Shown here one piece after another: positions 42,043 to 51,373 of a stretch of DNA of 64,000 nucleotides (positions are counted from its first letter, which is position 1; each line of letters begins with the position of its first letter). This DNA is from Archangium gephyra (GTDB taxonomy: Bacteria > Myxococcota > Myxococcia > Myxococcales > Myxococcaceae), in assembly GCF_001027285.1 (NCBI RefSeq), contig NZ_CP011509.1:8890501-8954500 (forward strand). The letters are read 5' to 3'. Both the position numbers and the translations under genes were made by a program. Under the pieces are notes generated by a model. The model did not search any database, was not told the DNA's origin, and was given only the letters and a program-made list of their open reading frames with translations.

Positions 42043-42966
42043 TCAGTTGCAGTAGTACTGGGGGGCGAGCGCGAGGACGCGCTGCTCGGCCACGGGGGAG
42101 AGCGCGCGCAGGCGCGAGAGGAAGAGGGGTGCCTTCATCCCCATGCCGATGAAGGACCAGACGTACGAGCGCTCCTGGGCCGTGAAGAGCTCCTTGCGCT
42201 CCTCCTCCGTGAACGTCCGCCCCGAGGCCTTCTCAAGGGTCTGGAGATCCAGTTCGAGCTGCGCGTTCAAGGTGCCTCGGAGCGCCTGGAGCAGCTCGGC
42301 GTACTCGTTCATGGCCGCCTCCACACCCCCGGGCTCCACGGCGAGGATCTTCTGGGCCTCGAGGAAGTCGAGCCGGGTGTGCTGCGCCTCCTCGAGCCAG
42401 TGGTGCTTGAGCAGATTGCAGAACAGCGGATCGAGCGACTCGCGCTCATTGTCGCGGATGGTCTCCACGTAGTGCTGCTGCGTCATCAGCTCCATGTGGA
42501 GGTTGAAGATCAGCACGCCGAGGTTCGACTTGGCCATGATGGCCTTGGCCACCGCGACCTGGTTGTCGAGGAGGCCGGGGGCGACCTTGAACCCGCGAGC
42601 GAACGCGGCGGTGTACCGGGCGAAGAGCTGCTGGTGCTTGAGCTCCTCCTCGGTGAAGCGCAGGAGCGCGCGCATGTGGGTCTGGTTCCTGTGGAGCTCG
42701 AGGCCGGCGCGCTGCGCGGCCAGGGCCACGGCGTACTCCTCCAGGAACAGGAACAGATGGGCGTAGCTGTTGGAGCGGATCTGATTGAGCATCAGCTTCT
42801 CCTCCGCGCTCAAGCAGCCGATGCCTTCCGTTCCCGTGATGGAGTCCGAGAGGATGCGCCGGCTGAAATCGATGACGGTCTCCTTGGGAAGGAGCTCATC
42901 GAGCCGCCACGACACGCGCTCGGAATTCTGGATGCAGGACTGGTACTCGGCGTCTGGATTGGTCAT
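42043..42966 (-). CDS. Ferritin-like diiron protein, possibly AurF-type oxygenase
   Basis: A 307-aa helical protein. Two E-x-x-H pairs (E108/H111 in EEELKHQ and E193/H196 in EEAQHTR) plus E76/E77, E159 and H165 can form a diiron site in a four-helix bundle. The arrangement recalls AurF-like N-oxygenases and other ferritin-like carboxylate-bridged enzymes. The spacing fits, but sequence similarity outside the motifs cannot be judged. It is divergent from the MFS gene (63 bp between starts), so both may answer one regulator. Product unknown. Confidence 0.82.
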   Translation of the reverse strand: MTNPDAEYQSCIQNSERVSWRLDELLPKETVIDFSRRILSDSITGTEGIGCLSAEEKLMLNQIRSNSYAHLFLFLEEYAVALAAQRAGLELHRNQTHMRALLRFTEEELKHQQLFARYTAAFARGFKVAPGLLDNQVAVAKAIMAKSNLGVLIFNLHMELMTQQHYVETIRDNERESLDPLFCNLLKHHWLEEAQHTRLDFLEAQKILAVEPGGVEAAMNEYAELLQALRGTLNAQLELDLQTLEKASGRTFTEEERKELFTAQERSYVWSFIGMGMKAPLFLSRLRALSPVAEQRVLALAPQYYCN

Positions 42967-43029
42967 GAACTGAACGTCACAATCATTCAGCCTGATGTGT
43001 CAATGTAGGGACCTGGAGGAGCTGTTCTC

Positions 43030-44268
43030 TTGAGCGAGGCGAGACGCGTCCAGCGCACCTATCTGCTGCTGACCCTGCTGTCGACGCTGGCGGCCTCCTT
43101 CATCTGGGGCATCAACACGCTGTTCCTGCTGGACGCGGGGCTCAGCAACGCCGAGGCCTTCGCCGCCAATGCGTTCTTCACCGCGGGGCAGGTGCTCTTC
43201 GAGATTCCCACCGGAGTGGTGGCGGACACCTGGGGCAGACGCACCTCGTATCTGCTCGGCACCCTCACCTTGCTGGTGTCCACGCTGCTCTACGTGGCCA
43301 TGTGGTGGGCCCATGCACCGATGTGGGGCTGGGCCATCTCATCCATCCTCCTTGGCCTCGGCTTCACGTTCTTCTCCGGCGCCACCGAGGCCTGGCTGGT
43401 CGATGCGCTCACCTTCCACGGTGCCAGGGACACTCTCGAATCGGTGCTCGCCAGGGGCCAGACCATGGAGGGTGCGGCCATGTTGATCGGCTCGGTCGTG
43501 GGGGGCGTCGTCGCCCAGTTGACCCACCTGGGGGTGCCCTATGTGCTCCGGTCGGTCCTGCTCGGTGTCACACTCGCCGTGGCCTTCGTCTCGATGAAGG
43601 ATCTCGGCTTCACCCCCGAGCGCGGAAAGGGTCCGCTGGAAACGGTGCGAGCGGTGGTTCGCGGGTCACTCGACCACGGCTTGCGCAACCCCCCGGCGCG
43701 ATGGCTGATGCTGTCAGCCCCCTTCACCATGGGGGTGGCGATGTTCTCCTTCTACGCCTTCCAGCCCTACCTGCTTCAGCTCTACGGTGACACGCGCGCG
43801 TTCTGGATCGCCGGTCTGGCGGCGGCCATCGTCGCCGGGTGCGAGCTCGTCGCGGGGTTGATCGCTCCCCACGTGCGCACGTTGTTCAGCCGGCGCACGC
43901 ACGGGGTGCTCGTCGCCACGGCCCTGGGCGCTGGCTGTCTGGCCCTCATCGGATGGACGACGCGCTTCTGGGTGGCGATCGCCGCGCTGGTCGTCTCGGC
44001 GCTGGCCCAGGCGGCCACCCGGCCCATGCGGCAGGCGTACCTGAATGGCGTCATTCCCTCCGGACAACGCGCGACCGTTCTGTCCTTCGACAACTTGATG
44101 GGCTCCGCCGGAGGCGTGGTGGTGCAACCCGTGCTGGGACGCGTGTCCGACGTCTCCGGCTATGCCTCGGCCTATGTCGTCAGCGCCGCCATCCAGGCCA
44201 TGTCGTTGCCCTTCCTGGTGCTGGCCCGGAGAGAGCACGCGCCCCCGGATCGCATTGGACGAGAGTAG
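43030..44268 (+). CDS. MFS transporter (drug/metabolite efflux type)
   Basis: A 412-aa protein starting at TTG 43030 with GGAGGA 9 nt upstream. About 12 spans are visible. The first cytoplasmic loop contains the MFS signature GVVADTWGRRTS, and the short cytoplasmic loop SGATEAWLVDALT matches DHA-type exporters. The linker between halves is short. Substrate is unknown. It shares the divergent region with the diiron gene, so the two may form a small oxidation-export unit (inference). Confidence 0.88.
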   Translation: MSEARRVQRTYLLLTLLSTLAASFIWGINTLFLLDAGLSNAEAFAANAFFTAGQVLFEIPTGVVADTWGRRTSYLLGTLTLLVSTLLYVAMWWAHAPMWGWAISSILLGLGFTFFSGATEAWLVDALTFHGARDTLESVLARGQTMEGAAMLIGSVVGGVVAQLTHLGVPYVLRSVLLGVTLAVAFVSMKDLGFTPERGKGPLETVRAVVRGSLDHGLRNPPARWLMLSAPFTMGVAMFSFYAFQPYLLQLYGDTRAFWIAGLAAAIVAGCELVAGLIAPHVRTLFSRRTHGVLVATALGAGCLALIGWTTRFWVAIAALVVSALAQAATRPMRQAYLNGVIPSGQRATVLSFDNLMGSAGGVVVQPVLGRVSDVSGYASAYVVSAAIQAMSLPFLVLARREHAPPDRIGRE

Positions 44269-44328
44269 GGCCCGGGGCAGGGTCGTCACGGGTGATGCCG
44301 GGTGGACCGGCCCGAGCCGGCCTCCCCG

Positions 44329-45270
44329 TCAGGACTCCGGCACGGGATGAGCGCGGCCGAAGTCCCGGAGGATCTCCGCCGCGCCGCGCGAGAGCAGCTC
44401 CTCGGCGAGCGCCTCGCCCACCGCGAGCGCCGTCTCCACCGGACCACTGCGCTCGCCCTCCACCACCTTCGTGCCGTCCGGCCGTCCCACCAGCCCCCGC
44501 AGGAGGACGGTGCCGCCCTCCACGGTGGCGTGTCCAGCCAGCGGCACGGTGCACCCGCCCTCCAGCCGGGCCATGAAGGCGCGCTCGGCCGTCACCGCGA
44601 TGCGCGTGGTGTCGTCCTCCAGCGCCGCGAGCAGGCCGCGCACCCCAGAGTCCTCGGTCCGGCACTGGATGGCGAGCACCCCCTGCCCCACCGCCGGCAG
44701 ACTCACGCTGGTGGGCAGCACCTCGGTGATCTCCGTCTCCAGCCCCAGCCGCTTGAGGCCCGCGAAGGCGAGCACCGCGCCGTGCAGTCCCATCTCCCGC
44801 GTGCGCGCCAGCCGCGTCTGCACGTTGCCGCGCAGGCTGATGATCTCCAGGTCCGGCCGCCGGGAGCGCAGGATGCAGCTGCGCCGCAGCGAGGACGTGC
44901 CCACGCGCGCGCCCTTGGGCAGCATCTCCAGCGACAGGCCCGCCGGGCTGCAGAAGGCGTCGCGTGGATCCTCCCGCTTGGGCACCGCCGCCAGCAGCAG
45001 GCCCGCGGGCAGCACGGACGTCATGTCCTTGAGGCTGTGCACGGCCAGGTCCGCGCGGCCATCGAGCAGCGACTGCTCGATCTCCTTCACGAACAGGCCC
45101 TTGCCGCCCACGGTGGACAGGGGCGCGGAGAGGAAGCGGTCTCCCGCGGTGGTCATCTCCACCAGGGTGCACTCCAGTCCGGGGTGCACCTGGCTGAGCA
45201 ACGAGGCCACGTGCCGGGCCTGCCAGAGGGCCAGCGGGCTCTGCCGCGTGGCGATGCGTACGGCCTTCAT
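44329..45270 (-). CDS. hemC: Porphobilinogen deaminase (hydroxymethylbilane synthase)
   Basis: A 313-aa enzyme that joins four porphobilinogens into hydroxymethylbilane. Conserved blocks are [69 protein letters not shown] and the cofactor-binding cysteine in [13 protein letters not shown]. It starts with a 4-nt ATGA overlap on hemA and ends at the convergent MFS gene, 60 nt away. Confidence 0.97.
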   Translation of the reverse strand: MKAVRIATRQSPLALWQARHVASLLSQVHPGLECTLVEMTTAGDRFLSAPLSTVGGKGLFVKEIEQSLLDGRADLAVHSLKDMTSVLPAGLLLAAVPKREDPRDAFCSPAGLSLEMLPKGARVGTSSLRRSCILRSRRPDLEIISLRGNVQTRLARTREMGLHGAVLAFAGLKRLGLETEITEVLPTSVSLPAVGQGVLAIQCRTEDSGVRGLLAALEDDTTRIAVTAERAFMARLEGGCTVPLAGHATVEGGTVLLRGLVGRPDGTKVVEGERSGPVETALAVGEALAEELLSRGAAEILRDFGRAHPVPES

Positions 45271-46577
45271 CCCTTGCCTCCGTTGGCCACGACGTTGGGG
45301 CCGGCCGTCCCCGTGGACGGGGACGCTTCCTCGAGCCCGAAGAGCTCGGCGGCGGCACCGGCCAGCCGGTTGGCCTCGTGCTCCGGGCCCACCGCGCGCA
45401 GCTTCGCCGTGGGCTCATGGAGCAGCTTGTTGACGATGGCACGCGCCATCGCCTCGACACTCTTGCGCTGTTTGTCCGTGAGGCCGTCACCCATGGTGGC
45501 GAGCGTGCGCTCCACCTCGGCCCGGGCGATGGCCTCGCCGCGCTGGCGCAGCTGGGCGAGCACGGGCACGCCGTTGCGCACGGCCCGGTCACGCACGAAG
45601 CGCGCCACTTCCTGGGCCACCAGCACGCCCGCCTTCTGCGCCTCCTCGGCGCGGGCGGCGGCGTTCTCCGCGACGAACTTCTGGATGTCGTCCACGTCGT
45701 AGGCGTGCACCCAGTCCAGCTCCCCCACCTCGGGGGCGATGTCGCGCGGCACGGCCAGGTCCACCATGAAGAGCGTCCGGTGCTTGCGCGCCTTGCCCAC
45801 CGCGCCCACGTTCTCCTTGGTGAAGATGGGCACTGGCGAGGCCGTGCTGCACACCACCACGTCCGCCGCGGCCAGCAGCGTGAACAGCTCCTCGTAGGGA
45901 CGCGCGGTGGCTCCCACCTCGGCCGCGAGCGCCTCGGCACGCGCCAGCGTCCGGTTGGCCACCAGCAGCTTCGTGGCACCCGCCTGCTTCAGGTGACGCG
46001 CCGCCAGCTCCGCCATCTCGCCCGCGCCCACCAGCAGCACCGTCTTGTCCTTCAGCCCGTCGAACACCTTGCTCGCCAGCGACACGGCCGCGCTGGCCAT
46101 GGAGGTGGCGGCCCGGCCAATCGCCGTCTCCGTGCGCACCCGCTTGGCGCAGCCGAACGCCGCCGCGCACACGCGCGTCAGCTCGCCGCGCACCGCGCCC
46201 ACGCCCTGCCCCTTCTCGAAGGCCTCCTTCACCTGGCCCAGAATCTGCGCCTCGCCCAGCACCATGGAGTCCAGGCTCGCCGCCACCCGGAAGAGGTGCA
46301 CCAGCGCGTCCTCGCCGCGGTGCTCGTACAGGTGCTCCAGCGCCTCCGGGCCGCCCAGCTGCTGCAGCTCGTCGCGGGCGCTCTCGCGCACCCGGTTCAT
46401 GTCCGGCGCGGCCAGGTACAGCTCCACCCGGTTGCAGGTGGACACGAGGAACGCCTCGTTGGGCGACTGGGCCAGCCGCTGCAGCAATTCCACCTGCCGG
46501 GTCTCCGGAAGCGCGAGCCGCTCACGCACCCCGAGCGGTGCCGTCCGGTGCGACAGGCCGATGCACAGGAACTCCAT
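45267..46577 (-). CDS. hemA: Glutamyl-tRNA reductase
   Basis: A 436-aa NADPH enzyme that reduces glutamyl-tRNA to glutamate-1-semialdehyde, the first committed step of the C5 tetrapyrrole route. The catalytic cysteine is in STCNRVEL (C48). Further blocks are [19 protein letters not shown], the nucleotide site [17 protein letters not shown] and [12 protein letters not shown]. The start is ATG 46577, 2 nt after the stop of the ccsA-like gene. A GTG at 46589 is in frame but overlaps that gene. Confidence 0.96.
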   Translation of the reverse strand: MEFLCIGLSHRTAPLGVRERLALPETRQVELLQRLAQSPNEAFLVSTCNRVELYLAAPDMNRVRESARDELQQLGGPEALEHLYEHRGEDALVHLFRVAASLDSMVLGEAQILGQVKEAFEKGQGVGAVRGELTRVCAAAFGCAKRVRTETAIGRAATSMASAAVSLASKVFDGLKDKTVLLVGAGEMAELAARHLKQAGATKLLVANRTLARAEALAAEVGATARPYEELFTLLAAADVVVCSTASPVPIFTKENVGAVGKARKHRTLFMVDLAVPRDIAPEVGELDWVHAYDVDDIQKFVAENAAARAEEAQKAGVLVAQEVARFVRDRAVRNGVPVLAQLRQRGEAIARAEVERTLATMGDGLTDKQRKSVEAMARAIVNKLLHEPTAKLRAVGPEHEANRLAGAAAELFGLEEASPSTGTAGPNVVANGGKG

Positions 46578-46579
46578 GG

Positions 46580-47389
46580 CTAGCGCCACCCCCCACTGAC
46601 GTGGATGAAGTCATACGACGAGAGGAAGGACACCAGCAGCAAGCCAAACCCCGTCATGGTCAACAGCGCGACACGCCGGCCCCGCCACCCGCCAAAGGAG
46701 CGCGCGCCCACGAGCGCGGCGAACACGGCCCAGGCCACCAGCGTGGCGATCTGCTTGGACGTCCACGTCCAGAAGAAGCCCGGCGCGGCGCTGGAGAAGA
46801 AGGCCCCGGTGACGAGCGTCACCGACAGGGCGATGAACCCCACCACCACCAGCCGGCGGTTGAGGGTGTCGAGGAACTCCAGCGAGGGCAGGCGCGAGAA
46901 GAGCAGGCCGAAGCGCTTGCCCTTCACCTGCCGCTCCATCAGCAGGTACATGACCGCCACGCCCGCGGCCACCGCCGAGGCCGCCATGCCCAGCAGGGCG
47001 ATGGTGATGTGCACCGGCAACAGCGGCCGCTGCACGTCCGGGCTCAGCACCTGCCCCCCATCCAGCAGCAGGCCCGGCAACAGCACGGCCACCGCCAGCG
47101 GGGTGATGAAGGCGCCGATCACCGGCTTGCGGTAGCACACATCCACCACCAGGAAGATGGCCAGCAGCAGGAAGGCGAAGGTGGAGAAGCCCTGGGCCAC
47201 CCCGACCGGACGGCCTCCCTGCGCTCCGAAGAGCCCGACGAGGGCCACCCCGTGCAGGGCCAGCCCCGTGCCCACCAGCACACGGCCGCCGGTGGCGAGC
47301 GCGTCCATCTGCCGGACGAGGTAGACGAGGTAGACCAACGCCGCGACGACATAGGCGTGGCAGGCGAGGGAGACCAGCGCGTGGTTCAT
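46580..47389 (-). CDS. CcsA/HemX-type cytochrome c assembly membrane protein
   Basis: A 269-aa protein with about 8 membrane spans (ALVSLACHAYVVAALVYLVYLV, FSTFAFLLLAIFLVVDVCY, VVGFIALSVTLVTGAFF and others). The W-rich segment FFWTWTSKQIATLVAW resembles the haem-handling loop of CcsA. A hemX/ccsA gene just upstream of hemA is the usual layout in several phyla. It starts at ATG 47389; a GTG at 47398 is also possible. Role: haem delivery for cytochrome c maturation or control of HemA level. Confidence 0.85.
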   Translation of the reverse strand: MNHALVSLACHAYVVAALVYLVYLVRQMDALATGGRVLVGTGLALHGVALVGLFGAQGGRPVGVAQGFSTFAFLLLAIFLVVDVCYRKPVIGAFITPLAVAVLLPGLLLDGGQVLSPDVQRPLLPVHITIALLGMAASAVAAGVAVMYLLMERQVKGKRFGLLFSRLPSLEFLDTLNRRLVVVGFIALSVTLVTGAFFSSAAPGFFWTWTSKQIATLVAWAVFAALVGARSFGGWRGRRVALLTMTGFGLLLVSFLSSYDFIHVSGGWR

Positions 47390-47418
47390 GGTGGACACAA
47401 CCTGGAGGACCGAGTGCG

Positions 47419-47790
47419 TCAGCCCATTTTGTTCAAAAGGAAGGCGGCGAGGAGATCCGCCTCGGAGCCCGGCTTGCCGTCCGCCGAGCCAGCATCCGAG
47501 GGAGAAGGGACCTCGGCCACATAACCGGGGACGACCTCGTACGCCGTGTCTCCGAGCAGGATGGAGTCGGCCATCTGCTCGGCCCCCAGGGCCTGGAGCT
47601 GGGCCTCGGTCTTCACCCGGGCCACCAGATCGTTGTCGTCCTCGCCGGTGACGAGCTGCACGATGTGCACCGCGGGTGTCACCGGGTACACACCTTCCTC
47701 ACCGGTCACCACCAGCACCCCGTCCTTCACGTCCGCTTTGTCCTCCAGCGCCCACTCCTCGAGCTGGGCCTGGGGAAGGAAGAGCCTCAT
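47419..47790 (-). CDS. Small acidic protein of unknown function
   Basis: A 123-aa product starting at ATG 47790. The sequence is strongly acidic (QLEEWALEDKADVKDGVLVVTGEEGVYP, then VTGEDDNDLVARVKTEAQL). It has no signal or membrane segment. It lies 29 nt upstream of ccsA and so probably heads the hemA operon. No family is recognised. Two in-frame GTG codons lie directly before the ATG. Confidence 0.78.
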   Translation of the reverse strand: MRLFLPQAQLEEWALEDKADVKDGVLVVTGEEGVYPVTPAVHIVQLVTGEDDNDLVARVKTEAQLQALGAEQMADSILLGDTAYEVVPGYVAEVPSPSDAGSADGKPGSEADLLAAFLLNKMG

Positions 47791-47979
47791 CACCACGCTA
47801 GCTTACACCTCATCGCCCCGAGTCGAAGCGTCATCTATCAAGACCCGGAACGGCTTGCGACGCTTCCGCCCCGTCCGCATCTAAGCAGGCAAAGGACCTG
47901 GAAGCGGGTTCTTGCAGGCTCACCGGGCACGTACTAGAGCACGCGCCCCTCTGCTTGGCTGCACGCCGAAGGAGACACC

Positions 47980-48309
47980 ATGGCAGGCGCTGACGTGATG
48001 AACATCGGGGATGCGGAATTCGACAAGGAAGTGCTCAAGTCCGACCAGCCGGTGCTGGTGGATTTCTGGGCCACGTGGTGCGCCCCGTGCCGGGCCATCG
48101 CGCCCGCCATCGAGGAGCTGGCCACCCAGTACAAGGGCAAGGTGAAGGTCGCGAAGATCGACATCGACAACAACCAGCAGGTCGCCGAGCAGTACGGCAT
48201 CCGGTCCATCCCCACCCTGCTGATCTTCAAGAACGGCGCGGTGGCGGGGACGATCGTCGGCGCCCTGCCCAAGGCGAAGATCGAGGCGGCGATCCAGAAG
48301 GTGATGTAG
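47980..48309 (+). CDS. trx: Thioredoxin
   Basis: A 109-aa cytoplasmic thioredoxin. The active-site motif is WCAPC (WATWCAPCRAI) where most have WCGPC. The cis-proline TPTLL-equivalent SIPTLLIFKNG is present, and the DIDNNQQVAEQYGIRSIP segment is typical. A dedicated single-gene unit: the 190 bp upstream is shared divergently with the small acidic gene, and a hairpin follows. Confidence 0.96.
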   Translation: MAGADVMNIGDAEFDKEVLKSDQPVLVDFWATWCAPCRAIAPAIEELATQYKGKVKVAKIDIDNNQQVAEQYGIRSIPTLLIFKNGAVAGTIVGALPKAKIEAAIQKVM

Positions 48310-48325
48310 GCCCCGCCCCGACCCG

Positions 48326-48366
48326 CGCGGAGTGCCCCCCGTGGAGCTGCAACGGGGGACTCCGCG
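48326..48366. terminator. Bidirectional terminator hairpin between thioredoxin and PilZ genes
   Basis: CGCGGAGT plus CCCCCGT pairs with ACGGGGG plus ACTCCGCG, with a 2-nt bulge and a 9-nt loop. It lies between two convergent genes, 17 nt past the thioredoxin stop and next to the PilZ stop. It can serve both transcripts. Confidence 0.75.
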
Positions 48367-48374
48367 TGGGCGGC

Positions 48375-49121
48375 TCACTCGCCGCGCCAGGTGTCCGTGG
48401 GGTTGTTGGCCTTGAGGAGCTCCCACGCGGCCAGGGCGTCCACCACCCGCTCCAACTCGTTGGGCAGGCCGCGGGCGCGGTTGGAGCGCAGGTACTCCTC
48501 GGCGAAGGTGCGCAGCCGCATGTCCAGGAAGAGGCGTGCCAGCGACACCTCCGTCTGTCCGTAGAACTCCTCGAAGCGGATGCCGAAGCCGGTGGGGTCG
48601 TCCTCGCGGCGCGGCCGTTGCTCGCGGACGATCCGGGCCCGCGCCTCCACGGGTGCCGCCCCCTCCTCCAGCGAGAAGCGCACCCGCAGCTCGGTGTCCA
48701 TGGGCAGGAAGAAGGTGCTCTCCAGGAAGGCCCCCCCCACGCTCACGTTGGCCGAGCGCAGGGTGGCGGTGAAGCGCCGATCGCCCTCCTCGTCGATCCA
48801 CAGCTCGAAGTTCGTGGCGAGCCGGGCGCGCGGGAAGTGCCGGTGCTCCAGCTCCTCGTCCGCTCCCACCTCGATGATGGGGGAGAAGAAGCTCCGGGGA
48901 GCGCCCGGGACCGGAGCCGCCGGGGCACGGCCGGGCAGCGGGGCGGGCCTCGAGGGCGTCACCGTGGGAATGGGCCGGCGGGACGGCTCCACGCGTGGTG
49001 CGGGTGCGGCGGGCGGAGCCACACGGGCCGGCTCGGGAGGCGGGGCCTCTGGGACGACCTCCGTACGCTCGGTGTCTTCTGCCTGGCCGGGAGCCTTCTT
49101 CCGAGGGGCCTTCCTGTCCAT
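48375..49121 (-). CDS. PilZ-domain protein with proline-rich N-terminus
   Basis: A 248-aa protein. The N-terminal 75 residues are disordered and Pro/Ala/Arg-rich. A PilZ-like domain follows (HFPRARLATNFELWIDEE, then ANVSVGGAFLES and GFGIRFEEF). The N/D-x-S-x-x-G motif (NVSVGG) is present, but the R-x-x-x-R motif is only partly matched (RHFPRAR), so c-di-GMP binding is likely but not certain. The final helix-rich part is unassigned. The ATG at 49121 follows GGAGG. Divergent from mgtE. Confidence 0.87.
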   Translation of the reverse strand: MDRKAPRKKAPGQAEDTERTEVVPEAPPPEPARVAPPAAPAPRVEPSRRPIPTVTPSRPAPLPGRAPAAPVPGAPRSFFSPIIEVGADEELEHRHFPRARLATNFELWIDEEGDRRFTATLRSANVSVGGAFLESTFFLPMDTELRVRFSLEEGAAPVEARARIVREQRPRREDDPTGFGIRFEEFYGQTEVSLARLFLDMRLRTFAEEYLRSNRARGLPNELERVVDALAAWELLKANNPTDTWRGE

Positions 49122-49213
49122 CTTCTCCTCCGGGGGAACGGACTCAGATTTCCATACCCCAACCGGCGGGTTTCATACACCATGCGCCGCCTCGTCCGCG
49201 CGCGGAGATTGTG

Positions 49214-50593
49214 ATGCTGGGAAACCTCCTGAAGCCCGAGTTCGACGCGCTCATCGCCGCCAAGGACTGGAACGCCCTGCGGGATGCCTTCTCGGAGATG
49301 GATCCCGCGGACGTGGCCGAGGTCATCGAGGACCTGCCCGCCGACGAGAGCGGCATCATCTTCCGGTTGCTGCCGCGCGACATGGCGGCGCTCGTCTTCG
49401 AGTACCTGCCCCCGCACCAGCAGACGGAGATCGTCGGGACGCTGGGCCGTGAGCAGCTGAAGAACCTGCTGGACGAGATGGCGCCGGACGACCGGACCCG
49501 CCTGCTGGAGGAGCTGCCGGCCGAGGTGACGAAGCGGCTGCTCACCTCGCTGTCCCCGGAGGAGCTGAAGGTCGCCCGCAACCTGCTGGGCTACCCGGAG
49601 AAGAGCGCCGGCCGGTACATGACGCCGGAGTACCTCACCATCCCGGGCAACCTGACGGCGGGTGAGGCGCTCGCGTACGTGCGCTCCCACGGCCAGGGCC
49701 GCGAGACGCTGCACGTGCTCTACATCGTGGACGAGAAGGGGCGGCTGCTGGACGACGTGCGGCTGGCGTCGCTGGTGCTGTCGGATCCGAACACGAAGGC
49801 GACGGACATCCACGACAGGCAGCTGGTGAGCATCCCGGCCACGGCGGACCGCGAGGAGTTCATCAGCATGTTCGAGAAGTACGACCGGGTGGCGCTGCCG
49901 GTGACGGACTCGCAGGGCGTGCTGGTGGGCATCATCACCGTGGACGACGTGCTCGACGCGGCCGAGGAGGAGGCCACCGAGGACATCCAGCGCATCGGCG
50001 GTATGGAGGCCCTGGAGGCGCCCTACCTGGACATCGGGATCGCCGGCATGCTGCGCAAGCGCGTGGGCTGGCTGACGGTGCTCTTCGTGGGGCAGATGTT
50101 CACCGCCACGGCCATGGCCCACTACCAGGTCGCCATCGAGCAGGCGGTGTTCCTCAGCGCCTTCGTGCCGCTCATCATCTCCTCGGGAGGCAACTCGGGC
50201 TCCCAGGCCACCTCGCTCATCATCCGCGCGCTGGCGGTGCGAGACGTGGAGCTCAAGGACTGGTGGAAGGTGGCGATGCGGGAGGCCTCCAGCGGAGTCG
50301 CGCTGGGCGTCTTCCTGGGGCTGCTGGGCCTGTTGCGCATCCTGCTGTGGCCGCAGCACGAGGTCATCTACGGCCCCCACTTCGCGTGGGTGGGGCTGGC
50401 GGTGGGCCTGAGCGTGGTGGGCGTGGTGATGTTCGGCACGCTGTGCGGCTCGATGCTGCCCTTCCTGCTGCGGCGATTCGGGCTGGATCCGGCCACCGCC
50501 TCGGCGCCCTTCGTGGCCACGCTGGTGGACGTCACCGGCGTGGTCATCTACTTCACCGTCGTCACCACCATCCTCACCGGCCGCGTGCTCTGA
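49214..50593 (+). CDS. mgtE: Magnesium transporter MgtE
   Basis: A 459-aa channel. The N-domain (about 1-130) is a helical superhelix (LIAAKDWNALRDAFSEMDPADVAEVIEDLPADE). Two CBS domains follow (about 130-260, MTPEYLTIPGNLTAGEALAY and GVLVGIITVDDVLD). The C-terminal five-span channel contains IISSGGNSGSQATSLIIRALA, which includes the pore signature. It imports Mg2+ and senses it with the cytoplasmic domains. GTG 49211 and ATG 49214 are in frame. ATG is used. No Mg2+ riboswitch is visible in the 90-bp leader. Confidence 0.95.
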   Translation: MLGNLLKPEFDALIAAKDWNALRDAFSEMDPADVAEVIEDLPADESGIIFRLLPRDMAALVFEYLPPHQQTEIVGTLGREQLKNLLDEMAPDDRTRLLEELPAEVTKRLLTSLSPEELKVARNLLGYPEKSAGRYMTPEYLTIPGNLTAGEALAYVRSHGQGRETLHVLYIVDEKGRLLDDVRLASLVLSDPNTKATDIHDRQLVSIPATADREEFISMFEKYDRVALPVTDSQGVLVGIITVDDVLDAAEEEATEDIQRIGGMEALEAPYLDIGIAGMLRKRVGWLTVLFVGQMFTATAMAHYQVAIEQAVFLSAFVPLIISSGGNSGSQATSLIIRALAVRDVELKDWWKVAMREASSGVALGVFLGLLGLLRILLWPQHEVIYGPHFAWVGLAVGLSVVGVVMFGTLCGSMLPFLLRRFGLDPATASAPFVATLVDVTGVVIYFTVVTTILTGRVL

Positions 50594-50651
50594 AGGCCGC
50601 GCCACGCCACGCCCGCCACGCTGGCCAGGCAGCCGGACCCGCCCTCCCCTG

Positions 50652-50674
50652 CCCGCCCTTCCCGGAAGGGCGGG
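50652..50674. terminator. Hairpin between mgtE and the DUF6766 gene
   Basis: A perfect 9-bp stem CCCGCCCTT / AAGGGCGGG with a 5-nt loop (CCCGG), in the 113-nt gap between two same-strand genes. No T-tract follows. It resembles the REP-like palindromes of this window in its C/T-rich arm and the trailing GTGAG, so it could be a REP relative. Confidence 0.55.
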
Positions 50675-50706
50675 AGTGAGCACCTTCAGCGGAAGAGGCT
50701 CGGTCC

Positions 50707-51363
50707 ATGCGGCGATTCCTGCGGAACAATGGGCTGTCGGTGGTGATGTTCGGCTTGTTCCTGCTCTGCTGGATCGGGCAGAGCCTCACGGGCTGGAGTC
50801 ACTACAACCACGATCAGGAAGAGCACGGCCAGTCCACCGTCACCTGGAGTCAGTACGTCACCTCGGGTGAGTTCATCGAGGCCACCTTCGAGAACTGGGA
50901 GAGCGAGTTCTTCCAGATGGGGTGCTTCGTCCTCTTCACCGTCTTCCTGCGGCAGAAGGGCTCGGGCGAGTCGAAGAGCTTCGAGCCAGAGGAGGTGGAC
51001 AAGGATCCCCGCGCGGAGCGCAAGCCGGACTCACCCGGTCCGGTGCATCGCGGAGGGCTGGCGCTCCGGCTCTACAGCCACTCCCTCACGATCGCGCTCT
51101 TCGGCCTCTTCGCCTTCTGCTTCCTGATGCACGCGCTGGGCGGCGTGGCCGAGTACAACGAGGAGGCCCGGGCCCACGGCCAGCCCACGCTCGGGCTGCT
51201 CGGCTTCATGGCCTCCTCCTCGTTCTGGTTCCAGTCCTTCCAGAACTGGCAGAGCGAGTTCCTCTCCGTGGCCGTGCTCGTCGTGCTCTCCATCTTCCTG
51301 CGGGAGAAGGGCTCGCCGGAGTCGAAGCCGGTGCACGCCTCCCACGAGGAGACGGGCCGCTGA
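50707..51363 (+). CDS. DUF6766-family membrane protein, internally duplicated
   Basis: A 218-aa protein with four membrane spans in two matching halves. Each half has a span, a hydrophilic segment, then NWxSEF and FLRxKGSxESK (first WESEFFQMGC and FLRQKGSGESK; second WQSEFLSVAV and FLREKGSPESK). The N-terminus MRRFLRNNGLS with span VVMFGLFLLCWIGQSL fits the family. Function unknown. It is a single gene, converging on rodA with 10 nt between stops. Confidence 0.86.
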   Translation: MRRFLRNNGLSVVMFGLFLLCWIGQSLTGWSHYNHDQEEHGQSTVTWSQYVTSGEFIEATFENWESEFFQMGCFVLFTVFLRQKGSGESKSFEPEEVDKDPRAERKPDSPGPVHRGGLALRLYSHSLTIALFGLFAFCFLMHALGGVAEYNEEARAHGQPTLGLLGFMASSSFWFQSFQNWQSEFLSVAVLVVLSIFLREKGSPESKPVHASHEETGR

Positions 51364-51373
51364 GCCCGCCCGC

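Noticed and set aside
42967-43029. Operator dyad between the diiron and MFS genes
   Set aside because: Only a 4-bp inverted repeat (TCAG-C-CTGA) is perfect, with mismatched flanks. A TTGACA-like box on the minus strand has no good -10 partner. Too weak to claim.
49122-49213. Possible Mg2+ riboswitch in front of mgtE
   Set aside because: The 90-bp leader lacks room and the conserved stems of known M-box or mgtA leaders. Nothing more than GC-rich sequence is seen.
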